A stretch of DNA of 64,000 bases. It comes from Betaproteobacteria bacterium. GTDB taxonomy: Bacteria; Pseudomonadota; Gammaproteobacteria; Burkholderiales; Eutrophovitaceae. The notes under the pieces are model-generated. The model did not search any database and was not told the origin of the DNA. It saw only the letters and a list, made by a program, of their open reading frames with translations. Numbering within the stretch: position 1 is the first letter of the stretch; each line of letters starts with the position of its first letter. The position numbers were made by a program, and so were the translations under genes. The stretch spans positions 2,509,042 to 2,573,041 of the forward strand of contig CP070775.1 in NCBI GenBank assembly GCA_020346185.1, given 5' to 3'. Of this stretch, positions 43,524 to 51,548 are shown in pieces.

Positions 43524-45313
43524 CCTGGCCCCGCCTGAGTCATATTGAGCAAGAACTTGCGCATATCCCAAGCGCCCGTCGGGCAACGCTCGGCACAAAG
43601 CCCGCAGTGCAAGCAGACGTCTTCGTCCTTGACCATGACACGTCCGGTCTTGAGCGCCCCGGCGACGTACAGATCCTGAGACAGATTTTGCGCCGGCGCA
43701 CTGAGCTTCTCGCGCACCTCTTGCTCCTCTCCGTCCTCGGTGAAGCTGATGCAGTCCATCGGACAAATATCAACGCAGGCATCACATTCGATACACAGCG
43801 GCGAGGAGAACACCGTCTGCACGTCACAGTTCAGGCAGCGTTGCGCCTCATCAAAAGCAAGTTCCTGGTCGAAGCCGAGCTCGACTTCGACGTTGATGTC
43901 CTTGAGCGCAATCTTCTGTTCTCTGAGCGGCACTCTGTGGCGCAGTTCATTGGAAACGTCATTGTCGTAGGTCCACTCATGGATACCCATTTTCTGGCTG
44001 ATCAGATTCACCATCGGCCCCGGACGGTTACGGGTATCCTCGCCGTTGCAAAGTCGGTCGATCGAAATGGCCGCCCCGTGTCCATGCGCAACGGCCCAGA
44101 TGATGTTCTTCGGCCCGAACGCCGAATCACCGCCGAACAGCACGCCGGGCAGCGAACTCTGAAAAGTCGTCTCGTCAACCACCGGCATCTCCCGTTCGTT
44201 GAACTCGATGCCGCAATCTCGCTCGATCCACGAGAAAGCGTTCTCCTGCCCGACTGCGATCAGGACGTCGTCGCACTCAAAATGCTCATCGGGTTCCCCG
44301 GTCGGAACGAGCGAACGCCGGCCCTGCGCATCGTAGACCGCCTCGACCTTTTCAAAAATGACTCCGCTAAGCTTGCCGGAATCGTGGACGAACTCCTTAG
44401 GAACCAGGTAGTTCAAAATGGGAATGCCCTCATGCATGGCATCCTCCTTCTCCCACGGGCTCGCCTTCATTTCGTCGAATCCGCTGCGAACGATGACCTT
44501 GACGTCGGTTCCGCCAAGACGGCGCGACGTACGACAGCAGTCCATCGCGGTATTCCCGCCACCGAGCACAATCACGCGTTTGCCGATCTTGCTGACGTGA
44601 CCGAAAGATACCGATGACAACCAGTCGATTCCGATGTGAATGTTCTTGCCGGCCTCCTTGCGCCCGGGAACATCAAGATCGCGCCCGCGTGGCGCTCCGG
44701 TGCCGACAAAGATCGCGTCGTAACCTTCCTCGAGCAGCTTCTTCATGCTATTGACCCTGACCCCACCGCGAAACGCGACGCCCCGGTCGATGACGTATCC
44801 GACTTCTTCGTCAATGACCTGTTCGGGAAGCCTAAAGCGCGGAATCTGGCTGCGAATCATGCCACCGGCACGGGGATCCTGATCAAATACGGTCACCTCG
44901 TAGCCGAGCGGCGCAAGATCACGCGCCACGGTTAGCGAGGCCGGACCAGCCCCGACACAGGCGATGCGCTTGCCGTTCTTCTGCGACATTGCCGCGGGCA
45001 AACGTTTGCTGATATCACCCTTGCTGTCTGCCGCGACGCGTTTAAGACGACAGATCGCGACCGGCTCGGCCTTTTCCAGATTACGCTCCTCGACACGCCC
45101 CCTGCGGCAGGCGGGCTCGCAAGGGCGGTCACAGGTGCGCCCGAGGACCCCCGGAAAAACGTTCGACGTCCAGTTGATCATGTAGGCGTCGTCAAAGCGC
45201 CCTGCGGCAATCAGACGAATGTATTCAGGAACCGGAGTATGGGCCGGACACGCCCACTGACAATCGACGACTTTGTGAAAATAGTCGGGAAAGGCAATGT
45301 CTGTGGGCTTCAA
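43505..45313 (-). CDS. GltD-like FAD/NAD(P)-oxidoreductase with C-terminal 2x[4Fe-4S] ferredoxin domain
   Basis: 602 aa from TTG 45313 with a strong SD (GGAGGTG). N-terminal Cys-rich domain: 'CQWACPAHTPVPEY' and 'LGRTCDRPCEPACRRGRVEE', as in glutamate synthase small subunits. FAD site 'CVGAGPASLTVARDLAPLG' at about 118; NAD(P)H site 'VIVLGGGNTAMDCCR' at about 245. The C-terminus has two cluster motifs, 'CIECDACVDICPMDC' and 'CLHCGLCAERCP'. First gene of the operon with the two oxidoreductase subunits. Inference: it passes electrons between the ferredoxin-type carrier of the 2-oxoacid enzyme and NAD(P), replacing a free ferredoxin. Confidence 0.9.
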   Translation of the reverse strand: MKPTDIAFPDYFHKVVDCQWACPAHTPVPEYIRLIAAGRFDDAYMINWTSNVFPGVLGRTCDRPCEPACRRGRVEERNLEKAEPVAICRLKRVAADSKGDISKRLPAAMSQKNGKRIACVGAGPASLTVARDLAPLGYEVTVFDQDPRAGGMIRSQIPRFRLPEQVIDEEVGYVIDRGVAFRGGVRVNSMKKLLEEGYDAIFVGTGAPRGRDLDVPGRKEAGKNIHIGIDWLSSVSFGHVSKIGKRVIVLGGGNTAMDCCRTSRRLGGTDVKVIVRSGFDEMKASPWEKEDAMHEGIPILNYLVPKEFVHDSGKLSGVIFEKVEAVYDAQGRRSLVPTGEPDEHFECDDVLIAVGQENAFSWIERDCGIEFNEREMPVVDETTFQSSLPGVLFGGDSAFGPKNIIWAVAHGHGAAISIDRLCNGEDTRNRPGPMVNLISQKMGIHEWTYDNDVSNELRHRVPLREQKIALKDINVEVELGFDQELAFDEAQRCLNCDVQTVFSSPLCIECDACVDICPMDCISFTEDGEEQEVREKLSAPAQNLSQDLYVAGALKTGRVMVKDEDVCLHCGLCAERCPTGAWDMRKFLLNMTQAGPGCRSRK

Positions 45314-45607
45314 TTAACGCACCTCCACGAAGGCCGTCGCCACTGTCTTTGTGCTGTCACCTTGCAAGGGTTGCTGAGAAGGTCGGCGCGATCCGCCTGC
45401 AGAGCATAAGTTTACTGCTTTGTTAGCGTTGAGTGAACGCCAAATAGACAAATTGACCACAATAAGTACTTGGGTATATGCAGATTTGCCGGATGTTACG
45501 CTCTTGTCACGGACGTGAAGAAAGTGCCGCTTCCGCTTAGCGTAACACCGAGCAGCATCGACGAAGCCGCTCCCTGACCGACGAGAATGTTGACTCTGCC
45601 GCCCCAG

Positions 45608-46849
45608 TCAGTCGAGCTGCAGGGAGACCAGCCCGTCGGCCAGCTTTGGCTCGAACCACGTCGACTTTGGCGGCATCACCTCGTTAGCGTCAGCCACAGC
45701 CATGAGATCACCCATGCTCGTCGCGTGCATGGAAAACGCGCAGGCCATTTCGCCACTGTCGACCCGGCGTTCGAGCTCGCTCAGACCGCGGATACCACCG
45801 ATAAACTCGATTCGCTTGTCGCGTCGCGGATCGCTGATAGCGAGGATCGGCGTCAATAAATTGTCCGCCAGCAGGCTGACGTCCAGTCGTGCGATCGGAT
45901 CGTTTTCGCGAACGTACTCTGGCCGTATCGCAAGCCTGTACCAGGCGCCCTGAAGATAAAGCCCGAAGTTCCGCGACGTAGCGGGGGCAACCGGAGAAGA
46001 ACTGGGCTGCATCTCGAATCTCTCTACGATGCGCGTCCGAAATTCTTCACTGCTCATACCGTTCAGATCGCGCACTGCGCGGTTGTAGGGCAGGATGTGC
46101 ATCTCATGCTCAGGCAATGCAACAACCAGAAAATAGTTGTAGTCCTCTTTACCCGTATTTGCCGCATTGGCACTGCGCCGTGCTGCGGCAACCCGTGAAG
46201 CCGCTGCCGAACGATGATGTCCATCGGCGATATAGAGCGCCGGCATCGCGTCAAACAGCGTCACCAGCCGCTCGATCGTGCCAGCTTCGCGAATCGCCCA
46301 GACGCTGTGACGAACACCGTCATCGGCCACCACGTCGCTGTCGGGGTCACCTGCCTCGACCGCGGCCAGTATTAGGTTAACCCGCGCAGTTCCCGGGTAA
46401 GCAAGCAACACCGGCCCGGTCTGCGCGTTGAGCGCTTCGATTTGTCGCACTCGGTCGTCTTCTTTGTCAGGTCGAGTCAATTCGTGCTTACGTATGCGAT
46501 TAGCGTCATATTCAGCGACCGACGCCGCTGCAACGATACCGGTCTGCACGATATCGCCAACCGCCAGCCGATAGACGTACAGGCACGGTTGATCGTCGCG
46601 GACCAGCACGCCCTGGCCAATCATGTTCGCAAGGTTCTCAGCCGCCCTGGCATACACCGCTGGCGAATACGGATCAGTGCCCGGCGCGAGATCGATTTCC
46701 GGCTTAGAGATATGCAGAAAGCTCCAGGGTTTCCCTGTGGCACGTTGCCGAGCTTCTTCCGACGAGAGTACGTCGTAAGGAGGTGCAACCACATCGGCCG
46801 CTCGGCCCGCGGCGGGGCGCAGGCCAGCAAAGGGGCGTATCAGGCTCAC
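45608..46849 (-). CDS. DUF1015-family protein
   Basis: 413 aa, GTG start. Begins with the DUF1015 signature 'IRPFAGLRPAAGRAADVVAP' and 'PPYDVLSSEEAR', then 'PWSFLHISKPEID', 'TGPVLLAYPG', the conserved 'LYIADGHHRSAAASRVAA' at about 207-224 and 'VALPEHEMHILPYNRAVRDL'. The 'DGHHR' motif is the most conserved of the family and is intact. Function is not established; homologues occur next to amino-acid or D-2-hydroxyacid metabolism. Its 294-bp downstream neighbour on the same strand is the oxidoreductase operon. Confidence 0.9.
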   Translation of the reverse strand: MSLIRPFAGLRPAAGRAADVVAPPYDVLSSEEARQRATGKPWSFLHISKPEIDLAPGTDPYSPAVYARAAENLANMIGQGVLVRDDQPCLYVYRLAVGDIVQTGIVAAASVAEYDANRIRKHELTRPDKEDDRVRQIEALNAQTGPVLLAYPGTARVNLILAAVEAGDPDSDVVADDGVRHSVWAIREAGTIERLVTLFDAMPALYIADGHHRSAAASRVAAARRSANAANTGKEDYNYFLVVALPEHEMHILPYNRAVRDLNGMSSEEFRTRIVERFEMQPSSSPVAPATSRNFGLYLQGAWYRLAIRPEYVRENDPIARLDVSLLADNLLTPILAISDPRRDKRIEFIGGIRGLSELERRVDSGEMACAFSMHATSMGDLMAVADANEVMPPKSTWFEPKLADGLVSLQLD

Positions 46850-47040
46850 GAATTGCCCAACTGTATTGACGATCGGCCAATTCTAACGGCAAAAGCGAAA
46901 CGCCTCCCAGGCGTGGCGCCCCATTCGGCTCACCCGATTCGGCGCTCGCCAAACGACTGCAGACTGCTAGTACGCCTTGTCGACCAGCGCGCCGCAACGA
47001 GCGACCATGCGCCAAGCCTCGCAAGCGCTAGAATCACGTC

Positions 47041-47850
47041 ATGCGCTTTTCACCAGCCTCGATCACTCTGACACTCCTTGTGGCCGCGTGCGCGACCGGT
47101 GGCAATGCCCCATCAACCACACCGACTTCTACGGGTGAGAGCCCGGCTGGTGATACCGGGTCACGAAAGTCGGATATGGCGCTCACGACTCATCAAGACA
47201 TTCGGGTGCAGCGAAGCGGGGATACGATCATTTACCGTGGCAGGCTGACCGAACAAGGACTGGACGCCTTGCGCAACACCGCTGACAGCCCAAGGGTCAC
47301 AACGCTGCTGATCGAGTCTTCTGGCGGTGAGATCGTTGTTGGCATGGACTTCGGCAACTGGGTTGTAGAACACGAACTCAACGTCATAGTCGACCGGGCT
47401 TGCTTGTCATCCTGTGCGAACTACGTATTCACCGCCGGACGCCGAAAGGAAATACGATCTGGAGCAGTGGTCGCCTGGCATGGCAGCGCGAAACAGCCCG
47501 GGTTGCTCGAGCAACTAAACGAGCTTGTCGAGGCCGATATCGCGTCCCGCGGGTTACCACCTCAGGAACGACAACGTGAAGTCAGACGCGCACGCCGAGC
47601 CAATGTCAAGTACCTGACGGGTGCGATACGCAAACAGGACCAATTCTTCTACCGCGTCGGGGTCGACGAATATGTGACCCGCATTGGCAACGACAGATAT
47701 GGTGTACGCGGATTCTTCTACCTATCAGTCGAAGATATGGCCGAGTTCGGCATTCAGGAGGTGACGGCGGACAAAGACTATGCGGATATGGAACCGAAAG
47801 CACTTGCACAGCGCATCGGGTTTCCCGTCACGCTGATTAGGCTCGAGTAG
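47041..47850 (+). CDS. Lipoprotein with ClpP/crotonase-like protease fold (COG3904-like)
   Basis: 269 aa. Lipobox 'LLVAAC' puts the lipidated Cys at 17, followed by a Ser/Thr/Pro linker to about residue 45. The globular part resembles periplasmic ClpP-fold proteins: 'TTLLIESSGGEIVVGMDFG' (oxyanion strand), 'CLSSCANYVFTAGRRKEIR' with the likely nucleophile Ser of the S-C-A-N turn, and 'VVAWHGSAKQPG' with a candidate catalytic His. C-terminal half is basic and helical. Peptidase activity is inference. Convergent with the GGDEF-EAL gene 12 bp downstream. Confidence 0.75.
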   Translation: MRFSPASITLTLLVAACATGGNAPSTTPTSTGESPAGDTGSRKSDMALTTHQDIRVQRSGDTIIYRGRLTEQGLDALRNTADSPRVTTLLIESSGGEIVVGMDFGNWVVEHELNVIVDRACLSSCANYVFTAGRRKEIRSGAVVAWHGSAKQPGLLEQLNELVEADIASRGLPPQERQREVRRARRANVKYLTGAIRKQDQFFYRVGVDEYVTRIGNDRYGVRGFFYLSVEDMAEFGIQEVTADKDYADMEPKALAQRIGFPVTLIRLE

Positions 47851-47862
47851 AAGCAAATTACC

Positions 47863-50439
47863 TCATGAATCGTCACTGACGGCGAACAGTTGCGGCATGC
47901 TATGCTTGCTCAACCAGCCGGGGAGTTCTTCAGCGGAAATTGCTGGCGTAAACAGATGTCCTTGCATCTCGTCGCACCCAAGCCCGATCAGAATGTCGCG
48001 CTGATCTGCCGTTTCGACGCCCTCAGCAATGACACGCATACCGAGGGTATGAGCAACATTGACGATGGCAGCGACAATCGTGTTGCGTCCAGGCTGCAAT
48101 GCCTGAACAAAGGAGCGATCGATCTTCACGAAATGCACTGGCAGGTGATGCAGCGAGGATAGCGAGGAGTAGCCAGTGCCAAAATCGTCGAGCGCAGCGC
48201 GTACGCCCTTGGCAGTGAGCTTCTCCAGAGGCACCCGTGCCTGCTCGTAATCACGAAACAGTAAGCTTTCCGTGATCTCTAACTCGAGGTCCTCGTGCGG
48301 GAGACCCGAAGCGCTGAGTGCCAGTTCGACATCCTCGACGACCGAACCGCGAAACTGTGCGGCGGACAGATTCACCGCCACCGGGATACGTCCATATCCC
48401 CTGGAGCGCCACTCCATTGCCGCGTGACAAGCTTTTGCCAGAACCTGCCGCCCAAGCTGACTGATAAGCCCCAACTCCTCGAGTCTGGGAATGAACTTTT
48501 CGGGCAAGACCAGTCCACGCGTCGGACTTCGCCAACGCACTAGCGCTTCCGCGCCGGCCAGCCGGCCGGTTCCCAGATCAACGCGCGGCTGATAGAACAG
48601 CTCGAATTCGTCCCGCTCCAGAGCCCATCGCAACTCAGTGCCGAGTTCGAGTCGTTCAAGCGCCCGCGCGTTCATCTCTTCTTCATAAAATGCCACCCGA
48701 GGGCCGCCGCCGCGCTTAGCGTGGTACATCGCTACGTCAGCGTTACGAATCATGGTAACGGCGTCTTCCGCATCGTGTGGAAACAGCGACACACCGATGC
48801 TCCCACCCACAAAGATCTCATGACCCTCGAGATTGAACGGCGTATCCAGCGCCTGAATAAGTTTCGCTGCCAGCGTGGCGGCACCGTTGCGCGACTGTAT
48901 GTGGCGCCCAACGATAATAAACTCATCTCCCCCAAGGCGGCCCAGAGTATCTTCCTTGCGACAGACTCCCGAGAGTCGGCGCGCGACCATCTTCAGCAGC
49001 GCGTCGCCACTCGCATGGCCCAGTGTATCGTTGACCTGTTTGAACTGGTCAAGATCAATGAACAACACCACCACCATATCGCCGACACGCTCTGCCACAC
49101 GCAGAGCCTGATCGAGCTGTCCGCGCAGCATCGCACGATTTGGCAACCCCGTAAGCGCATCGTAGTTGACATAGCGCTTGAGTTGCTCCTGCGCCTCGAC
49201 GGTCTTCGAAAAATCAATGAAGTACGTCAGTGTTGCATCACCATCCGGCATGTTCACAGCCACATGCTCAACCCGCGCATGAATGATTCGGCCGTCCCTT
49301 GCCGCGAGGCGTCTCACCACCGTATTCGGCTCACCACGATCACCACGGTCCGGCACCTGCTGCAACCTGTCTTTGTCATCTCCATCCTGTACTTCAAGGT
49401 CCCACAGAAACGCCTCTCGCGCCTGCGTCAGGGATTCAAACCCCATCAACTCAAGAAACGCCTCATTAGCGTGCACTATTTTGTCACCGCGACTGAGAAC
49501 TATCGCCGCCGGCGAACTCTCGACCAAGGTGCGAAAGAACGCCTCTGCCTGTCTTGCATGACGATAGGGGCGCAGTAACGCCAGCACGAATAAGCCAAAG
49601 TACAGGGCCGCGAAAACAGCCAGCCTTAAGGTAAGCAAAAGGTAGCCAGCCACGTCTGCGCCCGGCCAGCTTGCTAGCTGGTACATCACGCCCAAGCCGG
49701 CCGCCGCTCCAAGCGCCATCAACACATCGTCACGACCGTGCGAGCGCAAGCTCGCGATGATTGCTGCCATCGCGACAACGTACACTCCAGTGTTAATCAT
49801 CACCGCAATGCTGGCGATATTCTGATCGGAGCGCACAAACAGGAGCAGTGACACGGCAACACCCAGCAGCATGGCAACCAGCAGCGTAGCGAGCACCGTG
49901 CTCAGTTGCCGAGATGACATCAAGAAGACTGACACCAGCAACGCGCCCGATAAAGCGTAATCACTTGCCCCGGCCCAATTGGTCTTTAGCCCAACAGATG
50001 TCCCCGAATCAACAAGGTAGCCAGCGAGGTGCCCGATGCCAAAAACTACGAGAATCGCAAAAGCCACTGCCATCACAAACCAGCGTGGGTCACGATCAGC
50101 GAACGACAGACCAGCGCACACGAACACAAGGTGGGTTGCGCCGACAATCAAAAGCACTTCCACGAGCATAGTTGTCTGCGCAGACAGGCTGCTCGCAAGC
50201 AAACCGACCACTCCCGCCGCAAACAGTGAAGCGACAACGGCGACGATCAGACCAACACCGAACACGCTACCTTGCCTCGCGTCCGCGTCTGGCCATGAAG
50301 CCGAGGTTGAGCTAAGAGGTTTGCTTTGATTAATCGACAAAGGAGTTGACGCTGCTTCTAGGACTGCCGGCCACCAACTGCGAATTATGCGTGCGCAGCA
50401 TGGGACGTCAATGTTTGTCCTGTCCCCAATCGGCGACAC
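47863..50439 (-). CDS. Membrane PAS-GGDEF-EAL c-di-GMP turnover protein
   Basis: 858 aa as opened; the first 60 residues are not conserved-looking and the true start may be downstream. Eight or so hydrophobic helices (about 60-300) form a MASE-like membrane sensor, followed by a PAS domain (about 315-420, 'LVESSPAAIVLSRGDKIVHA'). GGDEF at about 430-590 has 'RLGGDEFIIVG'. EAL at about 600-850 is fully canonical: 'GAEALVRWRSP', 'LEITESLLF', 'ALDDFGTGYSSLSSLHHLP', 'VKIDRSF', 'IAEGVETADQ'. All phosphodiesterase metal ligands are present. Single gene. Confidence 0.94.
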   Translation of the reverse strand: MSPIGDRTNIDVPCCARIIRSWWPAVLEAASTPLSINQSKPLSSTSASWPDADARQGSVFGVGLIVAVVASLFAAGVVGLLASSLSAQTTMLVEVLLIVGATHLVFVCAGLSFADRDPRWFVMAVAFAILVVFGIGHLAGYLVDSGTSVGLKTNWAGASDYALSGALLVSVFLMSSRQLSTVLATLLVAMLLGVAVSLLLFVRSDQNIASIAVMINTGVYVVAMAAIIASLRSHGRDDVLMALGAAAGLGVMYQLASWPGADVAGYLLLTLRLAVFAALYFGLFVLALLRPYRHARQAEAFFRTLVESSPAAIVLSRGDKIVHANEAFLELMGFESLTQAREAFLWDLEVQDGDDKDRLQQVPDRGDRGEPNTVVRRLAARDGRIIHARVEHVAVNMPDGDATLTYFIDFSKTVEAQEQLKRYVNYDALTGLPNRAMLRGQLDQALRVAERVGDMVVVLFIDLDQFKQVNDTLGHASGDALLKMVARRLSGVCRKEDTLGRLGGDEFIIVGRHIQSRNGAATLAAKLIQALDTPFNLEGHEIFVGGSIGVSLFPHDAEDAVTMIRNADVAMYHAKRGGGPRVAFYEEEMNARALERLELGTELRWALERDEFELFYQPRVDLGTGRLAGAEALVRWRSPTRGLVLPEKFIPRLEELGLISQLGRQVLAKACHAAMEWRSRGYGRIPVAVNLSAAQFRGSVVEDVELALSASGLPHEDLELEITESLLFRDYEQARVPLEKLTAKGVRAALDDFGTGYSSLSSLHHLPVHFVKIDRSFVQALQPGRNTIVAAIVNVAHTLGMRVIAEGVETADQRDILIGLGCDEMQGHLFTPAISAEELPGWLSKHSMPQLFAVSDDS

Positions 50440-50670
50440 CGCCCATCATCACAGCGATTGCGGGAGCACCTGACACACATCACGGGAGGGGCCTTGGAAA
50501 GCGCCAAGACAAGTAAATGTCCCAACGTCAGGCAGCAATTGGGCTTTAGTGCCAGATCAGTCCAGCAAGGCGTAGCCGCAGATCAGTACGGACGCGAAAT
50601 ACTCGAGCCAGATTTGCTCGCTCGATACCCGGTTGGCTATGTAGCGGAGCCAACCGGGGAAATATTGGCT

Positions 50671-51183
50671 TTAAGACAAATGCTTGTTGACCAGCTTGGT
50701 CATCTCGAACATCGAGACCTGTTTCTTGTCACCAAACACGCCTTTCAATTTTTCATCGGCATTGATATTTCGCCGGTTCTTGCTGTCCTGAAGATCATGA
50801 CGCTTGATGTAAGCCCAGATCTTCTTGGTAACCTCGGTACGCGGCATGGCGTTACCACCGATAACTGCAGCGAGAGCAGCACTCGGCGTCATGGCTTTCA
50901 TGAATGCTGCGTTTGGTTTGCGCTTGGCGCCGGACTTCTTTTTCGCCGGGGATTTCGTCTTCGCCGTCGTCTTCTTCTTGGCCGCTTTTCTAGCCGGAGC
51001 CTTCTTCTTTGCCGCTTTCTTTACGGTCTTCTTTGCCGCTTTCTTTACGGTCTTCTTTGCCGCTTTCTTGGCGGTCTTCTTTGCCGCTTTCTTGGCGGTC
51101 TTCTTGGCCGCTTTCTTGGCGGTCTTCTTGGCCGCTTTCTTGGCTGTTTTCTTCTTCGCTGGGGCTTTCTTCGCAGCTGCCAT
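50671..51183 (-). CDS. SWIB-domain protein with histone-H1-like Lys/Ala tail
   Basis: 170 aa from ATG 51183 (SD AGGAGA). Residues 1-85 are a Lys/Ala-rich tail made of octad repeats (KKTAKKAA type) like the C-terminus of histone H1 and AlgP/HctB-like bacterial proteins. Residues about 90-170 are a SWIB (BAF60b/MDM2) domain: 'FMKAMTPSAALAAVIGGNAM', 'TEVTKKIWAYIKRHDLQDS' and 'NADEKLKGVFGDKKQVSMF'. Such fusions occur in chlamydiae, planctomycetes and some proteobacteria. It probably binds DNA and compacts the nucleoid or modulates topology; this is inference. It is preceded by a 365-bp intergenic region. Confidence 0.92.
   Translation of the reverse strand: MAAAKKAPAKKKTAKKAAKKTAKKAAKKTAKKAAKKTAKKAAKKTVKKAAKKTVKKAAKKKAPARKAAKKKTTAKTKSPAKKKSGAKRKPNAAFMKAMTPSAALAAVIGGNAMPRTEVTKKIWAYIKRHDLQDSKNRRNINADEKLKGVFGDKKQVSMFEMTKLVNKHLS
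51010..51153 (-). repeat. Six tandem 24-bp units encoding KKTAKKAA octads
   Basis: Residues 11-58 of the SWIB/H1-like protein are six octads with Thr at every eighth position; the last two carry Val for Ala after the Thr. The DNA units are near-identical (consensus around 'gccgctttcttggcggtctt'), so copy number may vary between strains by slippage. Not a CRISPR: no spacers. Confidence 0.85.
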
Positions 51184-51548
51184 CTCGAAATCTCCTGTTA
51201 GTTGCCAATCACACGTAGGTCGCGAAGGACGCTCTCTCGGTCTGCCGTATCCGGCATGCGGTCCAGAGAATGCACAGCGGCTCAAGCCTTGTCAATACTT
51301 TTATAGAGACAAAACGTTCGGATGTGCTCACTGAGATTCTTCGGCCAATGCTCGAACCACACGCTTCGTATACGAGTGCTACTCAATGGTCATTTCTCAC
51401 GTAGCAGCCTGCCTCAAGCGGATAAAAGCGAGCCCTTCTTGACTTGGACACCGACTCGGGTGCTCGCGCCCGCCGCAAACCGCTGTCACCTAACAAAATG
51501 ACGCTCAGTTGCTTGCTGCGCCAGCGGTGATTATCGTTATCCAACAAG
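51184..51548. other. Intergenic region upstream of the SWIB/H1-like gene
   Basis: 365 bp between the end of the acyl-CoA synthetase gene and the start of the SWIB gene, both on the minus strand. No gene is supported; it should contain the SWIB gene promoter and the end of the upstream transcript. Confidence 0.5.

Noticed and set aside
43607-44617. 336-residue plus-strand open frame opposite the flavoprotein gene
   Set aside because: It is antisense to a well-identified FAD/Fe-S protein, has no domain and arises from GC-rich codon positions.
48721-49578. 285-residue plus-strand open frame
   Set aside because: Lies opposite the GGDEF domain of the intact c-di-GMP gene; no family features.
51010-51153. 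Possible CRISPR array
   Set aside because: Repeats are contiguous 24-bp coding units of a Lys/Ala tail without spacers.
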